Below are positions 25,211 to 36,472 of a stretch of DNA of 64,000 nt, piece by piece. Under the pieces are notes generated by a model. That model was not told the origin of the DNA, made no database searches, and saw nothing but the letters and a program-made list of their open reading frames with translations. The position numbers were made by a program, and so were the translations under genes. Numbering within the stretch: position 1 is the stretch's first letter; the number at the start of each line of letters is the position of its first letter. The stretch is taken from positions 42,735,552 to 42,799,551 of the forward strand of contig OY755252.1 in assembly GCA_963576725.1 (NCBI GenBank), in the 5' to 3' direction. This DNA is from Azorinus chamasolen. Taxonomy: Eukaryota; Mollusca; Bivalvia; Cardiida; Solecurtidae.

Positions 25211-26099
25211 GAAAGTCGTACAAAACTATTAGAATGTTTAATTATATAAAATTAACCAGAAATTGTGTTTTTAATATTCTGTATAAGTACAATTATTCTT
25301 TTTGAAACATTTAATAAAATTGAAAAAACAATATTACTATATTCCGTGAGCTGTGTCATCAAAACACTGAATACTTTTGTCTCTAACAGCATGCACTCTA
25401 GATCACTGACATAATTGTATAATTTACTTGTTTGTATTGCAGTTCTGCAGCGTTTACCAACAAATAACAATGGTAGGCATATATGGGTTCTGGAGTCTAA
25501 AATACAATGCTACGCAAATATGGTACGCGTAATTTAAACTAAGGCACGACCTCTATTGGGAATCGACCACCTAACCTATGAAATCCGTGTATGTATGTGG
25601 ATGGGGCGGCGCAATAATGGTATGCTTCCCTGTAATTCTTAATATTATGTCCGTTTCCATTAATAGAATTTGAGAAAGGTTTCGGAGCGAAATACTAACT
25701 AGATTGATGAATGGATGGTGGAAGGGTGAACACAGCGACAACTATGGGTTCCCTCAAGAAACTTAAACATATAAATGTAGGAAGTAGAATAAAGATGTAT
25801 TAAGAAGAGAGGACAAACAAATACGGTTCTCCATTTGAATATACTTACATTTATTAATGAAACAATAGAAATAACTCTTACGGCATCTGCCTGCACACGT
25901 GTTATCAAAAAGCATAATTGATAGGCTAACAAATTGATAGATGGGAAAATAAAGCAAGTGACACAAATATGAGTCATGGAATGAAGATGAATACTTTAAA
26001 ATAGATTTATATTCCTATCTATTATTTGAAAAAGAGTGGTCTATGGGACAACATATTTGAGTCACTTCATTATTTCAGTAAAGGTTTTATGGTGCCATA
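25211..26099. other. Non-coding stretch
   Basis: Nothing recognised. Confidence 0.4.
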
Positions 26100-26329
26100 C
26101 AGTGGAACTTTGATATCTCGAACTCGGATAACTCGAACCTCGGGATAACTCAAACTCAAAGTTCGGTCCTTCCAAAACTTGCAATACAGAATTGCTCTAA
26201 CATGAATTAGTAAAGTAGCTTTCAGCATTATCTTAGACCCGCGTTAAGCTATAAAATTGAGATATTGTCCAGATTAGAAATGGGATAACTCAAACTTTTG
26301 ATTTGTATGGTCCTTTGAAGTTCGACTGT
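26100..26329 (+). mobile_element. Pogo-like MITE (CAGTGGAAC ends)
   Basis: Left end CAGTGGAACTTTGATATC then TCGAACTCGGATAACTCGAA; right end GGTCCTTTGAAGTTCGACTG. These tips resemble pogo/Tigger-type inverted repeats. The GTTAAGC and AGCTTTC pieces in the middle link it to family E. Confidence 0.6.
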
Positions 26330-26573
26330 AGTTTATAATAATTTAATAATTTTACTTATACTTAAATGTGGTGGTATGCAATTGACTTTGTAACGTATTA
26401 CATTTGAAAATTCATACTGGACCTTGTTGAAATGAAGATACCCTTACCGAATTTCGGCCACAGTGTTTAAGCATATAACTATTGATAACACTTCCAAAAG
26501 CTACCTTAGCATAAAATGTCATTGATAATGTTGCTTAGATTACTGACTTTTGACAACTTTCATTCAAGTTCTG

Positions 26574-26774
26574 CTAACATAGTTTTAGATGTTTATCTGT
26601 ATCATTACCAGATGACTTTGCTCTTGAAAGACCAACAAATAAAGCACCGGGTGATCTTGGTTCAAACTGCTTTGTACCTTGATGGATAACAATGTATCTG
26701 TTTGGTTCTCCATCTCCAATTGTCATGCCCTCGCATTTGTGGATAGTTGTTTCCCCTCCTAATTGAAGGGGCAA
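26574..26774 (-). pseudogene. PIF1-like helicase relic, C-terminal motifs
   Basis: LQLGGETTIHKCEGMTIG and ALFVGLSRAKS match the last helicase motifs of PIF1 proteins (family pattern PLxLAxAxTIHKxQGxT and YVALSRxKS). The Gln of the TIHKxQG motif is Glu here. It lies downstream, on the same strand, of the relic at 27343-27975. A dispersed repeat (27061-27290, minus strand) and other sequence fill the gap, so the two were probably one gene split by insertion. A stop ends it after about 66 residues. Confidence 0.72.
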
Positions 26775-27060
26775 TTAGTTTCCTTTACAATTATGACAGA
26801 GCTTGTGTTTTTGCTGTTATTTTAAACCTCCAACTTTAAATAAATATTACTTGACTTTACTTTACTTGACCTTACATGGGCAGTCAATTTCACAATAATT
26901 TAGAACAATAGGAACTATTTTTAGGATTAGCAGTTTTGTCGAGTACATCCAAAAGTTTGACCATAATAATACCAAATAAACAAGCAAGCGGCTTCCTTCT
27001 AATTCTGTAAACATTATCTACCACACAACCAATAACTCGATTGAATAAAAATTATTTAAA

Positions 27061-27290
27061 AACAGTCAAAGAGGGAGCCACACACGAAAGGACATGACAC
27101 CAAACACTATAAAAAAAAAGAAACGGCACAACCACAAGACAAAACCTAACGGGACGCATATCAATGAAAAAGTAGTAAAGTCAAGCAGGAAAAGCCACAC
27201 ACAAAACGCCACCATCACCAAAACACCGACAGAAAGCAAGATGTAAAACATTAACCATATAAAATAACGAAGTAGACCGTAGGGTGAAAG
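27061..27290 (-). repeat. Dispersed repeat F, copy inserted in the helicase relic
   Basis: Reverse complement carries TGTCGGTGTTTTGGTGATGG and CCTGCTTGACTTTACTAC as in the copy at 3790-4203. It lies between the helicase blocks at 27343-27975 and 26574-26774. Confidence 0.58.
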
Positions 27291-27342
27291 TAGGAGTGCC
27301 GCTTTTGAACGGCCAGTAGCCATTCATATTTTACAGTAAGGT

Positions 27343-27975
27343 TTACTGTAAGCTTAACGTTTGACTCATTACTGACGAACAAGGTTTTAGAAAAACCATA
27401 ACATTTGTATTCAGAAGTTGATTAATGACTGCCTTTATTTTTTCTGCACATATTTTCGCAACAGTGCAAGTGACATTTATAGATTTCAATTTGCAATTGT
27501 TGTAATCTCTAACTTCCTGAATGGAAGCGAAAACAAACAATCATTTATTCTGAAAATCCTCAATAAACTTGTATCCGCATTTGAGCTTTAAATGTTTCCA
27601 CTGGTGTAGTTGAATACTATAATCTCTCATAACCATGAGAACTTCACGAAGGAGGGTTTGTCTGAAAATGGTGCAAATATGTACCACATCTTGCAATTCT
27701 TGCCAAGCTAATGCACCATGCAAAGCTGCCGGTGACCTAGCGCTTATAACTTTGTGTCACTCATGGGGGAATAGAATAGAAAAAACAACAACTGGAAAAT
27801 CTTCCCAGGAAAGATCACTATTCTGACCATTTTGAACACCATGCAACCACATACACATAAACTCCATACAACCAAGAGTTGTTGCCCCAGCAAAATATAT
27901 TTCATCTAAAACGAATAAGTATCGAATTGTCCCACGTAAAGTGTCTTTAAAGTACTGGATTTATTTGGCAGTGGA
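27343..27975 (-). pseudogene. PIF1-like helicase relic, Walker B to mid-domain (Helitron type)
   Basis: Reading right to left on the minus strand, LFVLDEIYFAGATTL (about 27860-27925) matches the Walker B and following helix of PIF1-family helicases. It is followed by LSWEDFPVVVF, where family members have a GDF-x-QLPPV motif, here decayed. After a frame change, LAWQELQDVVHICTIFRQT and VLMVMRDYS (27541-27723) match the family stretch with a conserved RQ and LRDG-like motif. Then FASIQEVRDYNNCKL (27343-27540) matches the next block, usually LFPTNxEVxxYN. There are stops and frameshifts, and no Walker A is visible. PIF1-like proteins of this kind occur in bivalves in many copies, often as the helicase part of Helitrons. 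This copy cannot encode a working enzyme. Confidence 0.75.
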
Positions 27976-27981
27976 TGCATC

Positions 27982-28257
27982 TCATATTTCCAACTGCTGT
28001 TTTGTATCTAATTTAGTCATATGATGACTTGGTTGTTTTTGAAGAGCTGCATGTTTCAATATTATGTTATGAAGAAGAAACTTGAAGTATTTGTAATTAG
28101 CAAACCTACCATGTTTATACAATAGTAAATGTTCTGCCAAGTCTGCAATAGAGTAGAAACCCCGAGGCATATTTATTTGAAAATCACGCTTTGGTATGTA
28201 CAGAATTGTCGTGGAATACTTTACCGAGATAAAAAGTCTAATTGTTTGTTCCTTCAA
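27982..28257 (-). pseudogene. Possible Helitron N-terminal-region relic upstream of the helicase
   Basis: A 91-residue open stretch directly upstream of, and on the same strand as, the helicase relic. GRFANYKYFKFLLHNIILKH resembles the GRFAxHPxFRFxxxNxxxRxQ block found before the helicase in Helitron/PIF1-like polyproteins. The segment between this and Walker B, including Walker A, appears deleted. Match is by memory, so moderate confidence only. Confidence 0.42.
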
Positions 28258-28269
28258 TGTTAACTTATA

Positions 28270-29259
28270 TGGGTTGCACTACTACCAAGATTATTTATAA
28301 GAAAATATAAATTCAGACGTAAATTGCACTACTACCAACATTATTTATAAGAAAAGATAAATTCAGACGTAAATTGCACTACTACCAACATTATTTATAA
28401 GAAAAGATAAATTCAGACGTGGATTGAACTACTACCAACATTATTTATAAGAAAAGATAAATTAAAATAGGATTGCACTACTTCTAACATTGTTTATAAG
28501 AAAAGATAAATTCAGACTTAAATTGCACTACTACCAACATTATTTATAAAAAAAGGAAAATTCAGACGTAAATTGCACTACTACCAACATTATCCATAAG
28601 AAAAGATAAATTCAGACGAGGATTGAACTACTACCAACATTATTTATAAGAAAAGATAAATTCAGACTTGGATTGCACTACTACCAACATTATTTATAAG
28701 AAAAGATAAATTCAGACGTAAATTGCACTACTACCAACATTATCTATAAGAAAATGTAAATTCATTAATAGATTGCACTACTACCAACATTATTTACAAG
28801 AAAAGATAAATTCAGACTTGGATTGCACTTCTACCAACATTATCCATAAGAAAAGATAAAGCCAGACATGGATTGCACTACTACCAACATTATTTATAAG
28901 AAAAGATAAATTCAGACGTGGATTGCACTACTAACAACGTTATCCATAAGAAAAGATAAATTCAGACGTGGATTGCACTACTACCAACATTATCCATAAG
29001 AAAAGATAAAGCCATACGTGGATTGCACTACTACCAACATTATTTATAAGAAAATGTAAATTTATAAGTAAATTGCACTACTACCAACATTATCCATAAG
29101 AAAACATAAAGCCAGACGTGGATTGCACTACTACCAACATTATCCATAAGAAAAGATAAAGCCAGACGTTGATCGCACTACTACCAACAGTATCCATAAG
29201 AAAAGATAAATTCAGACGTAGACTGCACTACTACCAACATTATCCATAAGAAAAGATAG
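28270..29259. repeat. 50-bp minisatellite, 20 units
   Basis: TTGCACTACTACCAACATTA-TTTATAAGAAAAGATAAATTCAGACG units repeat every 50 bases (GCACTACT or a variant at 28276, 28326, 28376 through 29225). Variants such as ATTTATAAG versus ATCCATAAG and ATTCAGACG versus AGCCAGACG are clustered, showing later expansions. Confidence 0.92.
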
Positions 29260-29265
29260 CGGTTG

Positions 29266-29555
29266 TTGTAGATTAGTCGGAGGGGGTGCATTTATTTACA
29301 CTGTTTGTCTTTTAGGGTGGGGATGGAATAAGTGTGCGGTTGGGCGCCCCTAAACGATTTAATCCCAAGTTACTGGTTGTTCCAAGGCGGTACTTCCATC
29401 TTCCTCCTACTGTTTGTTTGTTTTGACTTTGTGCGTCTATTTGTGTCTTTTATATAATGTACATTTGCTGTTTGTCGTCGTGGTGCTGTTTGGGCGGTTG
29501 TGTGTTTTGTATGCGGTGTTTCCTGCATGACTCATACCTGTACTTATGACATTCT
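29266..29555 (+). repeat. Dispersed repeat F, copy next to the 50-bp minisatellite
   Basis: TTTATTTACACTGTTTGTC, AGGGTGGGGATGG, CCAAGGCGGTACTTCC and GGTGTTTCCTGCATGACTC, in the order of the copy at 3790-4203. It starts six bases after the last minisatellite unit. Confidence 0.55.
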
Positions 29556-29690
29556 GCAGGGCTTTCATTCTTGACTGACTTGAAACCTTGTTCATTAATT
29601 GAAACTGTATGAAAACAACCATCCACTGGTAAATATTCCATCCTGTCCCTAGACATGTGTATGTTTCGTTGTTATTCTTAACCAAACAAG
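29430..29690 (-). pseudogene. Possible further coding relic of the same Helitron-like gene
   Basis: Two overlapping minus-strand frames (82 and 68 codons) carry a plausible protein-like stretch, RMEYLPVDGCFHTVSINEQGF, before running into the dispersed repeat ending near 29555. Position and strand fit a remnant of the gene whose helicase end is at 26574-28257. I do not recognise a domain. Confidence 0.2.
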
Positions 29691-30479
29691 AGCACGCTCA
29701 ATTGTTTTTCGACGAATTCTGAGTTCTTAGCTTGTATAATTTTTACCTTTTTCGTATTTTCATAACTTGAATTTCTCCTAGTAATCTAGGTAATATATGT
29801 GATGTTTCATTAATGTCTTGGTTGCACAATGATTACTAGACCCAAATACCACCATTTTAAAGCATATGTATATACACATGCATGGAGAAGGTCTAGCGGT
29901 CAGTTGTTGCTCTACAATACTGGGTTCTTTCAGTTCAAAAGGAACAGGCTAATAAATCATAAAAATTTCATCAGGAAACATTTTTATATTATTTTTATCT
30001 TTGGTACATTTTTACAAAGAGTATCTGGCTTACGTTCATGGCAAACAATACAATTTGTAAAACTGTAAGACGTCTGTTCTAACTCAAAATCTCGAAGACA
30101 TCAACAGCTTTATCAATGTCTCATTTGTACTGGGAGGATTATTCTGTATTGATTCCTATTTTCTTTAATGTCTCCTTATTCGATTCTGTATTCTTCTTTT
30201 TCTTGATGTTTTTATGCTGTTGTTGTTTTGACTCATCTTCTTGTGTTTAAATCAAATGCCACGTTGTCTATAAATGTTGTAGAGTTTCGATCATCTGAAA
30301 TTTGATTTAGATTTTTAGTGGTGTTTCATATAAATGTTCTGCATTTCTGAAACTGAACCAGTATTGAATTTTTAAATTGCAATATGAATGATCAAATCTA
30401 CCATCAAAGGTATTTTCTATATTTTCTGTAAGTGGTTGATGTGATTGATCTATAAGGATATTGTCACAGTGCTATCAAC

Positions 30480-30950
30480 AAACTAGAAATGTGTCCGTAG
30501 GACATTGATGTCCGCACTTCATATTTTTTGTCACTGAAAGTAAGGGCCATAATCATGTATGCAACGACTGAAGCAACTTATGCCTTTTTGCATGTAAAGA
30601 CTGCAACTCCTAAACGACTGAAGCGATTTCAATGGCTATCATACTTGATCAAGATATAATGAACAAAAACGTGTGTGTAAAATTTGGTCAATATTGGACA
30701 AATATTTTCGTAGAAAGAGTCCGGAAAAGATATCTTTAAAGTCTTTTTTGTAAATAAGGGCCACAACTCCTAAACGACTAAAACGATTTACATGGCCATA
30801 AAACATGACCAGGATTAAATGACCACAAACATGTGTGTAAAGTTTGGTGAGTATTGGGCAAATACTTTCAAAGAAAGAGTCTAGACAAACTCTTCTTAAT
30901 GTGCGTACGGACGTACGAACATGAGCAACCCTATATGCCATCACTTTATG
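30480..30950. repeat. Dispersed repeat with two 160-bp halves
   Basis: CAACTCCTAAACGACT occurs at 30604 and 30764, each followed by AACGTGTGTGTAAA-type and AAAGAGTC blocks. It starts GTCCGTAGGACATTGATGTC and ends GTGCGTACGGACGTACG. A diverged third start is at about 30560. Confidence 0.6.
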
Positions 30951-31079
30951 GGGTATAACAATGACAGTTTAATAACAATACCTCAATTAGGTTTTACATT
31001 TTCATTTTGACTGTATGTTGTAGAAGAAAATATCTCATGATCGCTTTTGTTGACACCTGCAAGCCAAACAATAATTTCC

Positions 31080-31320
31080 TATTTAGAAGTTATGAGGCTA
31101 CCTCTATTTCTACAGCCGATGCCAAATAATGTTTATTAAGCATAGTGTCAGAATACTGTGACTATGTCATATGTGAACCATGAGCCAACAGTATTTTCTG
31201 CTGCCAAACATCCATCATGTCAAATATAATTCCCAAAGAAGTTTTCTTAGGTTTCTCAAAGAACTGAAATCATTTTCAATTGCTAAACTGAGGCAATGAA
31301 AAAGAAACAGTCATCATCTC
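31080..31320 (-). pseudogene. Possible OTU-like protease relic
   Basis: The minus strand near 31300 reads NLPGDDDCFFFIAS, which resembles the catalytic GDGNCxFxA block of OTU cysteine proteases, followed by a frame with several stops. Some animal Helitrons carry an OTU domain upstream of the helicase, and strand and order here would fit. Weak, single-motif evidence. Confidence 0.25.
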
Positions 31321-33904
31321 CTGGTAAATTTTGAACAGTATACTTTTTGTTAGAAATAGAAATACACTGACTAGAATCTCAAGATTCAGACATGACACAA
31401 GCACTAGTTAGTCTACAAGCAGATGCTATAAGCTGTCAGATAAAACTGAGAAATTAAACGTATTTTATTGTTTTTAAAAGAAACATAGATCCACTTTATA
31501 TTTATATATATAGAAAATGGTATATAATGGATATACAAATGCAACAGCACATATATAGTATATACTTAGAAGGTAATGACTGGACTTTGATAGTTTTGAC
31601 TGAAGAAATTAGTTTAAGAAAATTACAGAAAAGTATACTGTAGAAATTTAATTGTTCAAACTAGCTTTGGCGAAAGGTAGATCTAAAACAAAATCAGAGA
31701 CAAGTTACGGTATTGGTCTTCACTGACGCTGTTAAACTAAATCAAGCTGAACATAGATCTATAATATAATGAAATGCTTGCTGAAACGCTAATTGAAATA
31801 CTGTAGCTCTGCAGTGAAAAAGCTGTAGACAAGGTCTATGACAGATAAAAGCAGACGGGTTTTTAGACAAATGCAAATACGCATGATGTACCTACGTCAT
31901 CAGAATGTACTTACGTCATCGATAGTTGTTTGCAAATACATGTAGATCTACTTCGAACCTCAGTATCGGTTTAAAATCCAGTTCCTCCTCCTCCCATTTT
32001 GATGAAATTGTCCTGAACAAAAATCACAAATTTACATGCTACTCAAAGAAAAGAAGAACTCTAGCCAAGAAAACAAGAAGTGTTCAAAGTTTATTTCCAT
32101 TTAACCCCGGTACCCTCAAAGAGCAGACGCGGTTTCTATCACAGTCGTCCAATAAATCATTCTACGTTGTATAGATATATTTAGGAAATAATTATTTATT
32201 ATAAATCATTCACGTCATTTGTTGGCGAAAACTCACTAAATCGTTTGAGAAAGAAATCTTACGTTTCGTTCTTGTTTTTGTAGTTGTCCGCAGTATTTCT
32301 CCTCTGACGTAAGGCATGACGTAATAAATTACAGCGCGAGATGCCCAAGAGTCTCCAATGGGTGATAAATGTGCGACATTAGATTTATTATTGCAGCTTG
32401 CTCGTCATGACAAGAGTATAGTTGTTGTGAAAAGCTTAACATACTCGTGGCTTATGCCTCCTAACATATTGAAACTCAATCATTAACTAAAAGCAGTTTA
32501 ACCCTTTCTCTCATATAAACGAATTTCCGTGCATTTGCAAACAGAGTAGATCTAGATCCATATCAGTCATCTTATCAGGGTCTGCTTTGCTGATTGGTCG
32601 TCATAGCAAGAGTGAATGTGTTATAAAAGTTAAAAGCATAGCCTCCTCATTTAAGTTAAAGGTCAGTGTTTTTGTTGAAAAAAGCATTATATTGATAATT
32701 CCGGGTGTTATATTTCCTAAATAATGAATTTGATTATACACGCAATTTCGTGATTGCTATGATATTAAAACAACTTGATATGACAGGTATTAAATCTCAC
32801 AAAAGCAAATACTCATTGGGTGTGTCTGGCAATTCTTCGAGTTCCAGAGTCTATCAGCTGATATTTTGTCTAACAATTAGACAACGCGCTAACAAAAGTA
32901 AAATAAAAATATAAAAATAAATAAATAAATGATAGAACTATAAAAATACATAAAATAAAATTTAAAAAAAATAGATAATATAATAAAAATATGTTGAGGA
33001 CATAGATTTATATCAATTCACTTCGAGAGTAAATAGAATTCAACTGTTACCCTAGTAACCCTACATAACCATTTCTAGAATGGTTTGAAATTGTGTCTCC
33101 TCAGCAGTCAGTGTAAGTTCGGCCATATTGATTAGATTTTAATCGAGGTCAGAGCTTGATTAGTCTGATTAAAGAACATGTTCGTGATTTGATAAAAAAT
33201 AGCCCGACGGAATCACAAGCATGATCTGTAATCCTGATTTAGATTTGCGATAATAAAACACACCCCAGATTGCTCGTCATAAAGAAGGATGCTTATCCTA
33301 CCTGCCGCGTCCCCACATAATCAAACCTCAATCATTGTATGCTTTCGGCGACATTGGGTCCAAGTCATGTAAACTTATTCGTTACTCAGCGCAAGCCGCT
33401 TCGAGGCATGCTCGTCATTTAATCATTAAAGTTCACTCTCTTACAACACAACTGAATTGTTGCACCCTCCCATGATTGTGTAGCTATAGGCAATTATCTA
33501 CAATGTTTGTTTGATGTTAGTTATAGACACATTTTATTAACTGTAATTCGTTTGATTCGAGTCAATTTCAAGATGGCAACAACTCTCGGAAAAAAATGAA
33601 GAATGTCCGAATTGTAGCGATAAAAAGTCTAAAACATGACTGTACCACGATTTATTACCCGATTTACGACGTCGCAGAATCAATTGCATTTCTCAGAAAA
33701 TTACATGTTAGATTCGGATTTTCGGCGCTGGCCACTGCTTTCCAATGAAAACTCCATAAATAGCCTAGAATCGACTTTTGGTTCACATTTTCACAGGGAA
33801 AACCATCGGTACCGTAGAGGAATTCGACGGCGCCATCGGTGCCCATTCGATTCCCTGTTATTTAGCAAATAAACCATCTTCGATATGTCATAGACATTAC
33901 ATTA
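31321..33904. other. Non-coding stretch
   Basis: A family B start (TTTAACCCTTTCTC, 32507) and core reach about 32632, and an A-rich low-complexity run lies at 32899-32990. No gene recognised. Confidence 0.4.
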
Positions 33905-34163
33905 TTAACGCCGTACTCCAGAAATACGCATTAATCTACGCCTTTCTACGCCTTTATAAACACATTAGACCCAGATCAGACGGCTCCTATAGGGACCGTC
34001 AGATCAGGGTCTGCTCAGTTTGCTGATTATATAATATAGATATGATTCTTCAGTTTCGGCAATTTACTAAACTTCCGTGTCCATGAGGTATATATACAAT
34101 GTATCTAATTGATATCCATGATGTTATTATTTTTTACAAGCATTTTATAGGGTAAAGGGTTAA
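33905..34163 (-). mobile_element. Family B hairpin MITE
   Basis: The palindrome CAGATCAGACGGCTCCTA (33970-33988) with its inverted partner is followed by ATCCATGATG and ends GGTAAAGGGTTAA at 34163. The left end near TTAA 33905 is less certain. Confidence 0.55.
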
Positions 34164-34430
34164 AAGCATAATTATGTGCTGGGGTGGGTGGGTATCAAAA
34201 CGTTTAAAGCCCGAAGTAGTTATTGGCTAGATATCTATGATGTTTGCGTTTATTAATGACTATACTGTGCAATTTAATTGGCAGTTTACTTCCTTTGAAT
34301 ATTGCACAAATATGAGGTTCCGATGGCATGAATAAAATGTACTACAACCTGTAATCAAGTTGAGGGTGAACACAAAATATATGTGCAATATTGATAAAGA
34401 TTTCATCTTGTCGTATGCTACAGTCAAATA

Positions 34431-34572
34431 CAGTAAATCTGGACGTTGAATTAGGTAGCAACTCAATGCAGGGTGAATGTCATACAGAAAGCTCCTCTAT
34501 TTAAAGCGATCACCTGCCTAAATGTATCTTAATTCTTATCTACTAAAATTCTGGTTTAGAGATGTTTTACTG
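34431..34572 (+). mobile_element. Family E MITE, one inner arm deleted
   Basis: CAGTAAATCTGGACG to GGTTTAGAGATGTTTTACTG. AGGTAGCAACTCAATGCAGG and CATACAGAAAGCTCC are present, but the second inner arm is missing. Confidence 0.55.
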
Positions 34573-34720
34573 TATTGACCATGAAAAAAAGACATGCCCA
34601 TACGGGGTTCGTAGATCCCAGGGGTGTCTTGTTAAACCAGCTGATCGTAGGGTTCTAGACAAACAATATCTATGTACGAAATTAATTTATTTCGTTCTGA
34701 AATGTTTAAAGTAACAAGTA

Positions 34721-34910
34721 CAGTAAAACCCCTTCTAAACAGGACGTCCCGTTGAGTATAAATATCGGTCTTGGAAACGAAACAAGACTTAGTGGCAGCT
34801 TCTGGCAGGATGAAAGTCATGCAGAAAGCTCATCTTCATTTAGCAGCCGACTGCGTAAAAGTATCTAGGTATTTCTCTACTAGAACTCCTTTTTAGAGGG
34901 GCTTTGTTGT
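34721..34910 (+). mobile_element. Family E MITE
   Basis: CAGTAAAACCCCTTCTAAAC to TTTTTAGAGGGGCTTTGTTG. Only one inner arm (CATGCAGAAAGCTC) remains. Confidence 0.55.
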
Positions 34911-34959
34911 AAATGTATAATCAGTACACAGACACGTGTTAAGCTAAAGACATTGTACA

Positions 34960-35228
34960 CAGCACAACACACGTCTCTATCTCTGTTGGTTCCAAAGTTA
35001 TGGCCATTGCTAAAGTCGGTGATTTGACCTATATATTTGGCCTCTGACCTTGAAAGATGACCTCGTCCTTGACATGTTACCCCACAAAATGTGGAACCTT
35101 ATGAGATACATAGACATGCCAAATATTAAGTCGCTATCTGTACCGGCTCAAAAGTTATGACTGGTGTTAAAGTTGGTGACAAACAAACGAACAGACAGAC
35201 AGAGCAAAAACAATATGCCCCCAGTTCT
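34960..35228. repeat. Dispersed repeat G (GACCTTGA-rich), copy 1
   Basis: TCCAAAGTTATGGCCATTGC, CTCTGACCTTGAAAGATGAC, ACATGCCAAATATTAAG and CAGACAGAGCAAAAACAATA-TGCCCCC. The same order and ending are seen at 41321-41535. Confidence 0.55.
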
Positions 35229-35487
35229 GATCTGATCAGAAAGACGAACTACCTGCATACACATTAAATATCTACAGATTTTATTGCCACAAATAAGATA
35301 TTGAAATTTTAAATGAAGTTTGACCCGTGCACATGATGTTAGTTTGAAGATGGTAACGACGTTATATCCCATTATTAAAAACATCCTCCTATGACAACGA
35401 CAACTTCCAAGGAAAACATTTATAATGTACCATAGTAATAGAATACGGAATAATTTAAATCAACAGATCCATAGACAATACTATAGA

Positions 35488-35552
35488 CACTGCTGTTCGG
35501 GCGGCTGTGTGGTTTGTACGCGGCGTTTCCTGCGTGACTTATACTAATCATG
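35488..35552 (+). repeat. Dispersed repeat F, 3' fragment
   Basis: CTGCTGTTCGGGCGGCTGTG then GTACGCGGCGTTTCCTGC, again the 3' part of repeat F. Confidence 0.45.
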
Positions 35553-35649
35553 GCTATTTACACATGATGCAAAACTGCAAAGTGAAGTTCCAAAAGTGTT
35601 CCTGAATTTTAGCGTATACCTACGAAAGACCGGCGGTGACATTTACATT

Positions 35650-36012
35650 TCAAGATTTCACACAATGCAATTCATGATTTCACGATTTCAAAATTTCACG
35701 ATTTCATGATTTCACAATTTCACTTCAAAATTTCACGAATTCACGATTTCACAATTTCACGATTTCACTTCAAAATTTCACGATTTCACGATTTCACAAT
35801 TTCACGATTTCACGATTTCACTTCAAAATTTCATGATTTCACAATTTCATGATTTCACTTAAAAATTTCACGATTTCACAATTTCACGATTTCACAATTT
35901 CACAATTTCACGATTTCACAATTTCACGATTTCACGATTTCTCTTCAAAATTTCACAATTTCACGATTTCACAATTTCACGATTTCACGATTTCTCTTCA
36001 AAATTTCACAAT
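35650..36012. repeat. 8-bp tandem repeat (TTTCACGA / TTTCACAA)
   Basis: About 45 imperfect octamers. Every few units carry the variant CTTCAAAA or CTTAAAAA, so a longer secondary period is present. Strongly strand-asymmetric: the + strand has T and C runs but almost no G outside CACGA. Confidence 0.9.
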
Positions 36013-36223
36013 TATAGCTTGAATTTTAAAAATGTATTAGGTGAAAGTTCCGTGAAAATAATTTGCTCAGTAGGCTAAAGGTTAAACGGACTAATAAATC
36101 GATGATGATAATCTGGTTATATGAAACGATGAAACCAAGAATGAACAAGAATGAACAAGAATTCAGAGACTGGTAACATTGTAGATTTTCAAATTGTCTT
36201 GCCAATGGAAAAGTTTTTAAGTT

Positions 36224-36472
36224 GTAACCCTTTCCCTGTTGCATATTCATGTAGGAAATCATGACACCATGAATATTAATTAGAATATTTTTCATAATGA
36301 CATATTAACGCAGAACATTTTAGCTCAGACAGAACATATAGAATCAAGATTTATATCAAACCATAAGCAAACAGAGCAGACCCAGATCAGACGGCTCCTA
36401 TATGAGCCGTCTGATCTGGATCTACTCTGTTTGCAAATGCGTTAAAAGTCGTTTATATGAGGTAAAGTGTTA
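36224..36472 (+). mobile_element. Family B hairpin MITE, full length
   Basis: TAACCCTTTCCCTG to AGGTAAAGTGTTA. An internal AATATTCATG block is followed by the large palindrome AAGCAAACAGAGCAGACC...CTCTGTTTGC, apex GGCTCCTATATGAGCC. This is the best full-length reference copy for the family. Confidence 0.7.

Noticed and set aside
28270..29259. CRISPR-like regular spacing
   Set aside because: The whole 50-bp unit is repeated; there are no unique spacers, and the context is eukaryotic.
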